Shown here: in pieces, positions 10,020 through 20,810 of the stretch | Layout of the letters: each line of letters opens with the position of its first letter | Numbering within the stretch: the first letter of the stretch is position 1 | Source: Epiperipatus broadwayi | Lineage: Eukaryota; Onychophora; Udeonychophora; Euonychophora; Peripatidae | Reading direction: 5' to 3' | NCBI GenBank assembly: GCA_028023455.1 | Contig: JAQFVV010000072.1 | Coordinates: 2,316,501-2,380,500 of the forward strand | DNA length: 64,000 nucleotides | The notes under the pieces: model-generated | The model's input: only the letters and a program-made list of their open reading frames with translations | What the model was told of the DNA's origin: nothing | Database searches by the model: none | Translations under genes and position numbers: made by a program

Positions 10020-10614
10020 TTGTACATTGCATATTATGTCAGAAAAATTAATAAAAAATAATATTAAACTCCATTAATAATAAAGAGCACTAAAATTTAA
10101 AAAAAGTATTACAGAAGCAAAGATAACTCTCCTGAAACCAGTTTCATAAAATTTCTATTGTCAGTTTACAATTCAAATGTTCTTATATTACGTAATACAT
10201 CACTTCACCTAGAATTCAAAAGAGGATGATTCAATATCTAGATTCAAATATTAATATACTACCATAAATTTCAAACCCATGAATAAAAAACATTTGAAAG
10301 TCGCTAACACCCAGGATGCATTTCTTGATCAATTTGCCCTCTTCAATAGGTTCAAGTCATGGTCTCTCACAAAACATTTCTATTCAGTATTTATTAACAT
10401 CAAATTATTATAAATTTATCTATAAGTTACAAATTTCTTGCAGTCATATATTTGACAAATTCCACTTTAAATATATATTAATCATTTCTTAAACTAGATT
10501 ATCATATTATTTTTATCTGATATGATATATAAAAGACTAACATATTTATTCCTATTAAACATAACTAACTAGCATCATTAATATTAAACATAACTAACTA
10601 GCATCATTAATACA
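10020..10614. other. AT-rich intergenic, short direct repeat
   Basis: No gene recognised. A 30-bp direct duplication around TAACTAGCATCATTAATA occurs near 10560-10612. Confidence 0.45.
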
Positions 10615-11232
10615 GTATCAACCTGTCCACACAGCAGTGCCACCCAGTGCAAGTCTTAGCAATTAATGACCTGCATTGGAGAGTTTGATACTGTTTTGTG
10701 TAAGCATAGGAAATGGTGATCATGTGATGTTTGTGGCTTTATACCAAGCCTGCCCATCGGATGATGGTGACTGTGGATTTTAATGAAAACAAAGACACCA
10801 AAATATATAGACACACTGAACTATGTTCAGATCTACGTGACTATACCAATGATTGAGCTTGGTTTGAAAACATTATTGTGTTTTCATCTTGGATTTATAG
10901 CTTTATAGTTAACTACATAAGTAAAAGATGGTTACCAAAGAATTACATTGGATTCTAAGATTTAGGTGCAGCGCTCTCCGATCCAAGGCAGAAAATTATA
11001 TCAGATCCTAAAGATCTAGGTGCAGTGCTCTCAGATCCGAGGCTTCTCACTGATGAAAGTCACAAGCTAGAAAATAGTCTGGGATATTGGATAAGTAGGC
11101 ATTAGGTAGAGGTTTTATACACAAACCTTCCTGCATTCATTGATAACTATGGCTTGCACTCAGTGGCGCTAACAGTTTGTGTAAGTAGAAGAAATGATAA
11201 TCAAGTGATGCTTTTGTGATTTTATTGGTATC
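10615..11232 (+). mobile_element. Family A retrozyme-like copy, diverged
   Basis: This carries a near-complete family A unit in ribozyme-sense orientation, preceded by a short inverted piece of the same family (10620-10670). Recognisable blocks are the GATCATGTGATGTTTG edge, the CAAAGACACCAAAATATAT block and the ribozyme at 11035-11092. Divergence from the 12.5-14.5 kb array is clearly higher, so this is an older insertion. Confidence 0.7.
11035..11092 (+). ncRNA. Hammerhead ribozyme, family A, degenerate
   Basis: CTGATGA is at 11050-11056 and GAAA at 11070-11073, with ATAG in the stem III position and the GTC triplet retained. Stem II is mispaired (AAGTC against GCTA), and stem III is no longer self-complementary. 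It is probably inactive. Confidence 0.5.
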
Positions 11233-11292
11233 ATTAATCCAACTCCATACTTATTTTTTTTTCTTCTTATATAAATTCTTAAATATAAACTT

Positions 11293-11700
11293 AATATTTC
11301 TATACCATTCTAAAGACTCCTGAGCTGATTAATGAATTTTGGCTTGATCAGAAATGCATCTGGGTCATTGATCTTTTTTAAATGGTTTTATTCATGAGTT
11401 TTGAATGTGTGGAGAATGTAGAAATTGAAAGCATATCTAAGATGTTAAAATGGGGGGGGGAATGTGTGGAGAATGTAAGATGTTAAATTAATGATATACA
11501 GTTGAATTGGATTAATGATATACAGTTGAATTTAATAAGAATAGATGTATTACTTTTTTAATTAAATTTAATTTTATATGTGGGTTAAAAAGGAAACAAT
11601 TTCTAGTTTAATAAATTATTAGCAATATTCATTCTTGTATTTATCTGAAGTGGATGTTGTTAAACAGATGAATGCAAGAAATTTGCCATTCACAGATGGG
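11293..11700 (+). repeat. Family B retrozyme-like copy, degenerate
   Basis: GAAATGCATCTGGGTCATTG near 11360 matches the 3' half of the family B ribozyme, and the unit body recurs near 11605-11660. The core is broken: CTGATTAATGA stands in place of CTGATGA. Confidence 0.55.
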
Positions 11701-12461
11701 AAAAATAATAATATACTTGATTACTGCTTATGAGTTCGTATGAAATTTGAATATTTGATTGACAGAAATGTGATCCACGGATCTTGAAATCTAGAATCTA
11801 TACCTCTATTACCCTAAACCCACCAGGATGCTTATAGATTAAATTATGTTCGAATAATAAAATTTTCAATTGAGAAAAAATAATTTTTATAAACTCTTTT
11901 TTAAAAAAAAAAACTTCAGCAGGTATATAAACATATATAAAAGATGCATATTTCATACAAAATGTCATTACTGAGATCTTTCTTGTAATTAAGATATGGT
12001 TGGAATATGATTGAAGGAGCTAAGGTGAAAGGTGCACAGATAAAAACAAAACTGGAAAATATATATTAGTATGTGAATGTTTTTGATGGGTGTATTAAGT
12101 AAGTTTATTTTTTTTTACCATAATATGTTTAATTAGTTTATCTTAGTAAGCTTAACATGCTTTCAACTAGCTCGCAGTCATAATTGTAGCAGAAAAACTT
12201 AAAGCAAATTGCGTAATTTATCAAACTGAGGATTTATAAAGCGCTAGGTACAAAAATGTAAATTAAGTCGATTTACATAATCCATCTTTTTGAAAAGGCA
12301 ATGCAGGAATCTTTCTTATTTATGGCATGCATGTTATTAGCAATGTACCAAACCTCTTTGTATTTCACATCTTTCTTTCAGAATAGACAACACCAGCTGC
12401 AGTAGCTTCGAAAGGGTGGCCTTGTTTAGTTTCATGCTCTAAAAGAGGCTTGACACATCGC
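11701..12461. other. AT-rich intergenic, nothing recognised
   Basis: No gene or repeat assigned. Confidence 0.4.
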
Positions 12462-12474
12462 TAATAATACACAT
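12462..12474. repeat. 13-bp target-site duplication, left
   Basis: TAATAATACACAT lies directly left of the family A palindromic array and is repeated exactly at 14532-14544 on its right side. This marks the whole array as one insertion. Confidence 0.8.
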
Positions 12475-12579
12475 AAACAAAGGCAAAACTCCCCATACAG
12501 TAGTGCCACCCTGTGCCAAACAGAGTAATCAATGGATGCCAGAAGGCTTGTGCATAAAATCCCTATCTAGTGCCTACTC

Positions 12580-12638
12580 ATCCAATATCCCCAGACTAGT
12601 TTCTGGCTTGTGGCCATCATCAGTGAGGAGCCTTGGAT
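12580..12638 (-). ncRNA. Type I hammerhead ribozyme, family A, left arm unit 1
   Basis: On the minus strand: outer stem I ATCCAA with TTGGAT, inner stem I TCCTCA with TGGGGA (one G-U), CTGATGA (12617-12623), stem II TGGC with GCCA and a CACAA loop, GAAA, self-complementary CTAG, and GTC. All core positions are intact. Stem III is expected to form between two RNA molecules. Confidence 0.85.
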
Positions 12639-13036
12639 CTGAGATCACTGCACCTAGATCTTAGGATCTAATGCAACCCTCCAGCAGCCACCTTTTAACT
12701 CTACTTTATTACAAAACTATGAGAATGAAATTGAAAACATTATTAATATCTTCAATCTAAGCTCAATAGCTTATATAGTCATATGGGTCTGAACTCAATT
12801 CAGCACCCATACATTTTGGTGTCTTTGGCTCTTAAACAACCATAGCCACCACTATTCTATTAGGCAGGATTGGTGTTAAATCATCAAACATCACATGATC
12901 ACCATCTCTATACTAGCACATAATTTGTTGTAAACAAAGGCAAAACTCCCCATACAGTAGTGCCACCCTGTGCCAAACAGAGTAATCAATGGATGCCAGA
13001 AGGCTTGTGCATAAAATCCCTATCTAGTGCCTACTC

Positions 13037-13095
13037 ATCCAATATCCCCAGACTAGTTTCTGGCTTGTGGCCATCATCAGTGAGGAGCCTTGGAT
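13037..13095 (-). ncRNA. Type I hammerhead ribozyme, family A, left arm unit 2
   Basis: This has the same sequence and fold as the copy 457 bp to the left, with CTGATGA on the minus strand at 13074-13080. The core is intact. Confidence 0.85.
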
Positions 13096-13860
13096 CTGAG
13101 AGCACTGCACCTAGATCTTAGGATCTAATGCAACCCTCCAGCAGCCACCTTTTAACTCTACTTTACTACAAAACTATGAGAATGAAATTGGAAAACATTA
13201 TTAATTTCTTCAATCTAAGCTCAATAGCTTATATAGTCATATGGGTCTGAACTCAATTCAGCACCCATACATTTTGGTGTCTTTGGTTCTTAAACAACCA
13301 TAGCCACCACTATCCTATTAGGCAGGATTGGTGTTAAACCATCAAACATCACATGATCACCATCTCTATACTAGCACATAATTTGTTGTAAACAAATCCA
13401 AAACTCCCCATACAGTAGTGCCACCCTGTGCCAAACAGAGTAATCAATGGATGCCAGAAGGCTTGTGCATAAAATCCCTGTCTAGTGCCTACTCATCCCT
13501 TCTGGCATCCATTGATTACTCTGTTTGGCACAGGGTGGCACTACTGTATGGGGAGTTTTGCCCTTGTTTACAACAAATTGTGCTAGTATAGAGATGGTGA
13601 TCATGTGATGTTTGATGGTTTAACACCAATCCTGCCTAATAGGATAGTGGTGGCTATGGTTGTTTAAGAGCCAAAGACACCAAAATGTATGGGTGCTGAA
13701 TTGAGTTCAGACCCATATGACTATATAAGCTATTGAGCTTAGATTGAAGATATTAATAATGTTTTCAATTTCATTCTCATAGTTTTGTAGTAAAGTAGAG
13801 TTAAAAGGTGACTACTGGAGGATTGCATTAGATCCTAAGATCTAGGTGCAGTGCTCTCAG

Positions 13861-13919
13861 ATCCAAGGCTCCTCACTGATGATGGCCACAAGCCAGAAAC
13901 TAGTCTGGGGATATTGGAT
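13861..13919 (+). ncRNA. Type I hammerhead ribozyme, family A, right arm unit 1
   Basis: CTGATGA is at 13876-13882, stem II at 13883-13886 with 13892-13895, GAAA at 13896-13899, CTAG at 13900-13903 and TC at 13904-13905. Cleavage is predicted after C13905. Stem I pairs TCCTCA with TGGGGA and ATCCAA with TTGGAT across a small internal loop. Confidence 0.85.
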
Positions 13920-14317
13920 GAGTAGGCACTAGATAGGGATTTTATGCACAAGCCTTCTGGCATCCATTGATTACTCTGTTTGGCACAGGGTGGCACTACT
14001 GTATGGGGAGTTTTGCCTTTGTTTACAACAAATTATGTGCTAGTATAGAGATGGTGATCATGTGATGTTTGATGGTTTAACACCAATCCTGCCTAATAGG
14101 ATAGTGGTGGCTATGGTTGTTTAAGAGCCAAAGACACCAAAATGTATGGGTGCTGAATTGAGTTCAGACCCATATGACTATATAAGCTATTGAGCTTAGA
14201 TTGAAGATATTAATAATGTTTTCAATTTCATTCTCATAGTTTTGTAGTAAAGTAGAGTTAAAAGGTGGCTGCTGGAGGGTTGCATTAGATCCTAAGATCT
14301 AGGTGCAGTGCTCTCAG

Positions 14318-14376
14318 ATCCAAGGCTCCTCACTGATGATGGCCACAAGCCAGAAACTAGTCTGGGGATATTGGAT
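14318..14376 (+). ncRNA. Type I hammerhead ribozyme, family A, right arm unit 2
   Basis: This is an identical fold to the copy 457 bp upstream, with CTGATGA at 14333-14339 and the GTC cleavage triplet retained. An RNA spanning both copies would release a 457-nt monomer if both cut. Confidence 0.85.
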
Positions 14377-14531
14377 GAGTAGGCACTAGATAGGGATTTT
14401 ATGCACAAGCCTTCTGGCATCCATTGATTACTCTGTTTGGCACAGGGTGGCACTACTGTATGGGGAGTTTTGCCTTTGTTTACAACAATTGTGCTAGTAT
14501 AGAGATGGTGATCATGTGATGTTTGTTGGTT

Positions 14532-14544
14532 TAATAATACACAT
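14532..14544. repeat. 13-bp target-site duplication, right
   Basis: Exact repeat of 12462-12474 immediately after the right arm of the family A array. Confidence 0.8.
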
Positions 14545-15287
14545 GCCATAAATAAGAGTTCTGCATCCCCTGTTCGAAAAAATGGAATATATAAATCAAT
14601 TTATTTACATTTTTGTAATTCATGTATTATAAACCTTCAGTTTGATAAATTATGTAATTCGCTTAAAAATTTTCTGCTATGAATATGACTACAAGCTAGT
14701 TGAAAGCACACTAAGTAGACAATGTTAAATGAATTAAGCATATCATAGTAAAAGAATAAATAAGCTTTTCTTAGTACACATATCAAAAGTTTTTTTTTTT
14801 TTTTAATTACAATTGCTGTAGCAAAAGCTAGAAAAGTATAATGGTATTAAATTATCAATAGCAAATAGTGCCAAAAAAAACTAGTTATTTTACATATATA
14901 CATAAGCTTCCAGTTTTCTTTTTTTTAAAAAAAATCATAATCATTTTAATAGTTAAACACAAATTAAAATTTGACTTAACTTTTGATAGTCTATATTTAT
15001 TTAGTAAGCAAATGTTATGACATTCCCAGAAACTTTATCTAGTTTAGAACAATAACAGAAAATTGGTGAAAAATGAAACACGATTAATGTGTTCAAGATA
15101 TATTAGATTTGGTAATATTATTTCAAACCTCTTAATTCATGATGTTTTTTGGATTTGAAAATGAATTGCCAGTTATTTAAATACTGTAATTATAATCCTG
15201 AAAAAAAAAAATGCTTAAATGCTACACATTTAACCTAAATTAGTAATTTAATACACTGTACAGGTTTACACACACCTGCACATATAA
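14545..15287. other. AT-rich intergenic, nothing recognised
   Basis: No gene or repeat assigned. Confidence 0.4.
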
Positions 15288-16519
15288 TGTATAAAATTTT
15301 TTACTAAGATAATTACAACTCATCAACAGAAAATACTGGATTTCCACCAACCAAGAGAACAAACTGGATTTATGAATGATTTTAGTACAGTATATCATAT
15401 CCAGGTATTGAGAGAAGTTATAGAAAGGATAAATGAATATGAGTTGTCATTATGCTTAGAATTTGTAGATTATGAAAAGGCATTTGATTTTATAAACATT
15501 TCTTCAGTGATTAAAGCATTGGATCATCAAGGTGTAGATCCAGGATATTGTCATATTTTAAAGAAAATTTATAAAAATGCAACAGCAACAATTAGATTAC
15601 ATAATGATAGTAGAAAAATCAACATTGAAAAGGGTGTAAGACAGGGTGATTCCATATCTCCTAAACTTTTTACAGCAGTGCTGCAAGAAATATTTTGTAA
15701 ATTAAAATGGGGGGGTTAAAGGAGTGAAAGTAAATGGAGATTATTTAAGTCATTTAGATTTTGCAGATGATGTAGTTGTTTTTGCAAATAATGTTTTAGA
15801 GTTACAGGAAATGTTGCAGGAGTTATCAGATGAAAGTAGGACTAAAGATAAATGTTAAAAAGACTAAAGTAATGTTTAATAGATTTTCTCAAAATATGAA
15901 AATAAAGATTGATTATGATGAGTTAGAAGAAGTTAACAGTTACAAATACCTTGGTCAGATTATTACTACAGATGGAAACATAATGGATGAAATTAATCAT
16001 AGAATTAAACTTGGTTGGAATGCTTTTGGTAGAAATAATTTGATACTAAAAAGATATGCCTATGTGTTTGAAAAGGAAAGTTTTTTTTTTAATAAATGTG
16101 TTTTGTCAGTTCTTACTTATGGATCTGAGACTTGAACATTTAATAGAAGAGCAATACAGAGACTTCAGACCACTCAAAGAAGTATGGAGAGATGCATGTT
16201 GGGAGTAACAAGAAGAGATCGAAAATGCAATGTATGGGTAAGAGAACAAACAGGTGTTACTGACCTCATTGAAAAAATTAAAAGACTCAAGTGGAGTTAG
16301 GCTGGACATATTGCTAGAAAAGATGATAATAGATGGACAATTGAAATTTTAAACTGGATTCCAAGAGATTGTAAAAGACCCAGACCACATGTGAGATGAA
16401 TGGATGAAATAAGAAAGTGTGCAGGAGTGATGTGGAGAAGAGAAGCTAAAGATACAAAAAGATGGATTGAACTTGGAGAGACCTTCATCCTGCAGTGGAT
16501 TGATAATGGTTGATGATGA
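15288..16519 (+). pseudogene. RTE LINE, 5'-truncated and frameshifted copy
   Basis: About 1.23 kb is colinear with the 3' third of the intact element at 51.5-54.8 kb. One frame (15372-15719) keeps the catalytic FVDYEKAFD motif A and VRQGDSISPKLF motif B. The FADD motif C is legible near 15755 after a frameshift at a G run. A second frame (15830-16135) holds the YKYLGQIITTDGN segment and ends where a Trp codon became TGA. The TGATGATGATAATA tail at 16510 marks the element 3' end. The copy cannot make a working polymerase. A family C palindrome starts directly after the tail. Confidence 0.85.
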
Positions 16520-16619
16520 TAATAAGGGATTCGAACTTAGACTTTCATATGACCTTCAACTCTCCATGCCATCTCATATTGCTGACTCACCTGATAGCAC
16601 ACATATTGAAAAGAAAAAT

Positions 16620-16674
16620 AATCGCCAATATAAGTATTTCATGCTAAACCAGCAACCATCAGTTGGTCCAGATT
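16620..16674 (-). ncRNA. Hammerhead-like fold, family C, mutated core
   Basis: Minus strand: stem I AATC/GATT and CCAA/TTGG, stem II TGCT/AGCA and GAAA are present. The core reads CTGATGG (16656-16662) instead of CTGATGA, so it is predicted inactive. Confidence 0.5.
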
Positions 16675-16937
16675 ACCATCTCCATGCATATATACAATCA
16701 GTGTTCAACTTTATATCAAGATAGCCAATCTTCATACTTTAATGGACAGGCTTCAAACTACACCAACCCATATCTGGCACTAAAGTGGGTTTTGAATGTT
16801 CCATCATCAGATTTTCAATGAAATTGATGGCTGAAGAGTTGTGGGCTGGAGTAGTTTGAAGCCTGTCCATTAAAGTATGAAGATTAGCTATCTTAATATA
16901 AAGCTGGGCACTGATTGTATATATGTGTGGAGATAGT

Positions 16938-16992
16938 AATCTGGACCAACTGATGATTGCTGGTTTAGCGTGAAATACACATATTGGTGATT
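16938..16992 (+). ncRNA. Hammerhead ribozyme, family C
   Basis: CTGATGA is at 16950-16956, GAAA at 16972-16975, and the ATA triplet at 16981-16983 precedes TTGG. Stem I is AATC/GATT plus CCAA/TTGG. Stem II is short, with a mismatch at its base. Stem III is TACACA, less self-complementary than in the 47-kb copy. Activity is uncertain. Confidence 0.55.
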
Positions 16993-17076
16993 ATTTATCT
17001 TTTCAACGTGTGATCATGTGGGTCAGCAATATGAGATGGCATGGAGAGTTGAGGGTCGTGTGAAAGTCTGAGTTCG

Positions 17077-18244
17077 AATACTCAATAAATAATAAAAATG
17101 GTTCTCCTAAAAATCATCTTAAATAACGTCTCATAAAAATTAAGCAATTGTGATTTTCTATAATTAAACATCTGACTTAGTATCATAAATTCGGAATACA
17201 TCATAAATTTAAAATATTTTTTTTTAAACTTTAAAATTGAGAAATATTGATAATTACTCTGAATAAATATTTTATTACGAATATTATTAAACAAAATACT
17301 TGTGTATTATATAAAAATAATGAAAATTACACCAAATTCACAACTCAACCAGAGTAGCCAGGAAATAAAATCTAAAACAGTATAATGGTTTTATTGCTAC
17401 AACAGACTTCTCAAGTGTAAAGAATTAGAGAATAAGAATAGCATAATTGTAAATTTTTTTAGCAAAAGCATTTTATTGAATACAGTAGCCATATTGCTGA
17501 TAAAAATACCTAGGGTGACAATCCATTTCAAATCAGATTTATTATAATGGAAATAAAGCTAGAAAAGAAAAGTTAAAAATGTGCATTTTCTAACTTCTTT
17601 TTTTTTTTTTTTTTGCACAAATTAAATCAATTATATAATCTTTTTATATAAATAATTATATACTGTACTTAATTTTTTATTTTAGGTACAAAATTAAATT
17701 TAAATAGTTTCTATTGTTAGAAATAAATAATACAAAAACTCTTTCAGATAATTAAAATTATTCTTCACGTATAAAGTGTGATAGAGTAACTAAAATTCAA
17801 AAAAAAACAATCACAAAAACTACATATTGGAACTCATATGTTGGCATGATTCTGGTACACGGAAAGGCTTGGCAAATAGTTTTTGTGATGTTTTTTTAAT
17901 TTTAGCTACTCTGTTTATCACACTTTATAAGTGATGAATAATTTTCGATTGTTAGAAAACAAATTTAATTATATTTTTTTTTTTATTAAGCACAAATGAG
18001 TATATTGTAAATACATAAAGGCTTTAACCTTTGACCTTGTGCTCTCTGAATATACTTTTAATGCTAGAAGGACCTCACCAAATCTTGATACAAGATTACG
18101 ACTTTATAAAAATAAGAACGACCGTCTTATCTTTAACCTACCTTTCTAATTAAATAGGTGAATCTGAAGCATAAAGCATATTAAAAAAATATACACTTTA
18201 AGTAAGATAATGCACAGTTAATAATATTTAATTTTTCAGTGCAT
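17077..18244. other. AT-rich intergenic with a short inverted repeat
   Basis: No gene. A block around 17760-17810 (TATAAAGTGTGATAGAGTAAC) recurs inverted near 17908-17940, giving arms of about 45 bp, possibly a small palindromic element. Its interior starts near TCACAAAAACTA. Confidence 0.4.
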
Positions 18245-18375
18245 TTTATACCCTGTGAAGTTTGGTACAACTTGGGATTAGGAGGTCTTGGGACCGATTC
18301 TGGTGTTTGTTCCAGCACTCAAACTTCTTATGAATCCTCGAGCACTAAAGCCATCTGAGTATTTTTAGTGCACTT
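18245..18375 (+). repeat. tRNA-derived SINE (GGCGCAG family), diverged
   Basis: This shares the order ACTTGGGATTAGGAGGTC, GGGACCGATTCTGG and CAAACTTCTTATGAATCC with the copies at 6.1 and 49.7 kb. The box-A-like part is decayed. Confidence 0.55.
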
Positions 18376-18784
18376 AATTATATGATACAATGTTGATTTT
18401 TAAGAATTGTAGAGTGATAAAAAAAAAAATTTGGCATAAATATTTATACATGTGGTAGAAAAATATGTTGTTTGCATTTTGAAGATAGTGAATAAAAAAT
18501 TAGTAAATAACTTGTATTTTGGCTAAAAATACAATATTTTTAATTTATTTATGGTGCATTTTATTTCTATATGTAATCAAAGGTTTTAATGATGTAATAA
18601 TGAATAAGACTCTTTTTTTTTGCAATTTTATTGAATAATTCTACATTAAGTATTAGTTTTTTTATTTGACTATTCCTACACCTAATATTAAATATTGAAT
18701 GCATTTAGAAAAAATTACAACTTTATATAGACTTTCCAAATACATTCTACAATTAGTAAGAGCACACAAGCTAGTATATAATAC

Positions 18785-18900
18785 ACTTCGAATATTATTT
18801 TTCTCTTCTTCAGGTGTTGCTGGTCTGACTAGTGACAGTACTAGCATGGGAATCGAATCCGGAACTTTAGATTTATGAAGACTGAATTTAAGGTAAAGGT
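18785..18900 (-). repeat. tRNA-derived SINE (AGCTCAGTTGG family), minus strand
   Basis: The minus strand carries a box-B-like GGATTCGATTCCCATGCTAG segment followed by the GCAACACCTGAAGAAGAG tail block. Both are seen in plus orientation at 18905 and 26375. Together with the next copy it forms an inverted pair. Confidence 0.55.
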
Positions 18901-18904
18901 CTAA

Positions 18905-19320
18905 CCTTTGGCAGAATAGCTCAGTTGCTTAGATCGTTATCTTAAATTCAACATTCACAAATCTAAAGGTGCAGGTTTGATTCCCATGCTAGTTAATATT
19001 ATTGTGCAGGTCAGCAACATCTGAAAAAGAGAATTAACCTGTGTCATCATCATCATCATCAACCATTATCAATCCACTGCAGGATGAAGGTCTCTCCAAG
19101 TTTAATTCATCTCCGATCTTTAGCTTTTCTTCTCCACATCACCCTTGCACACTTTCTTATTTCATCCATCCATCTCACGTGGTCTCTTTCTGGTATTATT
19201 AACCTGTGTACTAACAATTAAATGTAGTTGGGAAATGTAAACAAAATTTAATTTTTTTCTAAAGACATTCAACAATTCAATACTAGATGTTGAAAATAAT
19301 CCAACAAATAATTAATACTA
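18905..19320 (+). repeat. tRNA-derived SINE (AGCTCAGTTGG family) split by an RTE insertion
   Basis: The left part (18905-19044) has ATAGCTCAGTTGCTTAGATCG, resembling a tRNA box A, then GGTTTGATTCCCATGC as box B and a CAGCAACATCTGAAAAAGAG tail block. The right part (19198-19320) continues the tail as it appears at 26.5 kb. A 153-bp RTE fragment with a 12-bp duplication separates them. Confidence 0.65.
19033..19209 (-). mobile_element. RTE LINE 3'-end insertion with 12-bp target duplication
   Basis: The element body is 19045-19197, minus strand, 153 bp, starting at the CATCATCATCATC tail complement and covering only the last codons and 3' end. ATTAACCTGTGT flanks it at 19033-19044 and 19198-19209. 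This is a clean, severely 5'-truncated retroinsertion into a SINE and fixes the 3' boundary of the RTE family at its trinucleotide tail. Confidence 0.85.
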
Positions 19321-19929
19321 AAATGCCTCCCTCACAAATCTTCAGACAAATGCTATATTTTTTAGCTTTAAAAAGATTATTACTTTTACAATATAAAATA
19401 AAATAAAATTAACTTATTAAAGAATATTGTTTTTTAAAAAAAGACAAAGAAAAAATAAAACAAAACTGCAGAATTTTTGATATGTAATACGGTTAAACAT
19501 GGCCATATATTAGAAACTTTCATCATATTTTTTCCATTCTCATTTATTTTAAAAATAAACTTTTAACTTGGAATTATCAATTTGATTGGTTTTTAAAAAA
19601 ATTAAAAAATTGTCTTGAACAGTTAAGAATCAACATATATTGTGTCCACATAAGCAGACCTGATTTTTTTACAATTCAACTTTTCCATTAATGAATATGC
19701 GACGGTAATTATAGTCTATATATATGCATGTCTAAAAGTGATAGAAAAAGTGTTTGAATTAGTGCTGTTTAAAATAATAATGTTGTACATATCGTTTATA
19801 AAAGTGTTTTTGGGTTTTTTTTAAAAAAAAAAAGTTTTATAATTCACTTTGTAATATTTGATAAATTAGTTTTTGATTAAAACATGCACTATGTAATTTT
19901 ATAGATCAATAAAAGAAATTTTTATATTT
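19321..19929. other. AT-rich intergenic, nothing recognised
   Basis: No gene or repeat assigned. Confidence 0.4.
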
Positions 19930-20220
19930 TGAATTACAGGTGTCAAACTTATTCCACCCACAACTTTGACATCATCCATTACAGGTAAATACGATAATGA
20001 TTATCACTAATCATTTGTTCAACTCGAGATTGTCTCTAGCCCAGATATAAACTTTAGACCTCAGTTAAAGATTAATATACGTGGGGGGTAATTTAAACAC
20101 ACATGGAGTTATTCACATTTCTTTGCCCCATATATAATATCTTTATAAATATATGAAACAACCTACACACATCATATAATCTTTTCAAATCAAATGAATA
20201 AAGGTACAATAAAAGACGAA

Positions 20221-20276
20221 TGACCCCCCAAGATACATTTCGTGCTTAACCAGCTCTCATCAGTTGACCCAGGTGA
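20221..20276 (-). ncRNA. Hammerhead ribozyme, family B, minus strand
   Basis: Minus strand: CTGATGA (20257-20263), stem II GAGCT..AGCAC with one mismatch, GAAA, TGTA in the stem III position and the ATC triplet. Stem I CAA/TTG and outer TCA pairings remain. The core is intact but stems are weakened. Confidence 0.6.
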
Positions 20277-20291
20277 TCATATGAGAGATAA

Positions 20292-20346
20292 TGACCTGGG
20301 CCAACTGACAAGTGCTAATTGAGCCTGAAACGCATCTTGAGGGTCA
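20292..20346 (+). ncRNA. Hammerhead ribozyme, family B, degenerate
   Basis: The core reads CTGACAA (20305-20311), losing an essential G-A position. GAAA, CGCATC and the stem I strands TGACC/GGTCA and CCAA/TTGA are recognisable. It is predicted inactive. Confidence 0.5.
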
Positions 20347-20400
20347 TTTGCCTTGTATTGTATCATTATTCTATAATTTAAAAACAATGTGTGGTGGTAG

Positions 20401-20810
20401 TGTGTTGGTATGAAAGTTGTTTAATTTTATATATATATACTAAAGAAATGTGCTTAAAAAAATAAAAATTAAAATAAGAAAATAAATAAATAATATATTT
20501 AAATTATAAAAAAAAGTAAGACTGGCACATTCCTTTTCAAACCATCTTCTTGATAGAATTTCGTATTTACATTTAGCATTAAATGTGAATAATAAATGAT
20601 TAAATGTGACTAATATATGTATAAACTAAACCTCATTAATTAAAGTTCTGGCAATCTTCTTGTTAAATGAATCTCATGATAATTAAAAAATAAATATAGA
20701 ATGTTTCAACAGGCATTAAAAGGTGATTTTGTGTTAATAATCATATACCAACATGCATAATACTTTAAGATGACGAATTGAAACAAATTAAATTCATTTA
20801 CAATAACTAG
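20401..20810. other. AT-rich intergenic, nothing recognised
   Basis: No gene or repeat assigned. Confidence 0.4.

Larger units (their letters stand above)
12475..14531. mobile_element. Family A retrozyme-like palindromic array, 457-bp units
   Basis: The left arm (12475-13497) holds just over two tandem units read on the minus strand. The right arm (13498-14531) holds just over two units read on the plus strand. Ribozyme cores recur exactly 457 bp apart in each arm (12617 and 13074; 13876 and 14333). The two arms meet at CCAGAAG..CTTCTGG with a loop of about 37 nt. Arms differ by only a few bases over 1 kb, indicating a recent event. There is no coding capacity: the 85-codon minus frame at 14292-14549 is incidental. 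A perfect 13-bp duplication flanks the insertion. A retrozyme-like non-autonomous retroelement is the best fit; terminal motifs of a DNA transposon are not seen. Confidence 0.85.
16520..17076. mobile_element. Family C retrozyme-like palindrome
   Basis: Inverted arms of about 240 bp (about 16522-16760 and 16850-17076) flank a central unpaired segment of about 90 bp. Each arm contains a hammerhead-like core near its outer part, minus strand on the left and plus strand on the right, so ribozyme sense runs outward. The outer edges share the pattern TTCGAACT-AGACTTTCATATGACC. No coding frame is convincing. Confidence 0.75.
19930..20400. mobile_element. Family B retrozyme-like inverted pair
   Basis: A minus-strand family B unit (body near 19935-20070, ribozyme at 20221-20276) is followed within 16 bp by a plus-strand ribozyme (20292-20346) and the start of its 3' flank. 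The pair is head to head with ribozyme sense outward. Confidence 0.7.

Noticed and set aside
16780-16850. CATCATCAG inside the centre of the family C palindrome as another ribozyme
   Set aside because: The minus-strand CTGATGATGG has no GAAA and no pairing arms.
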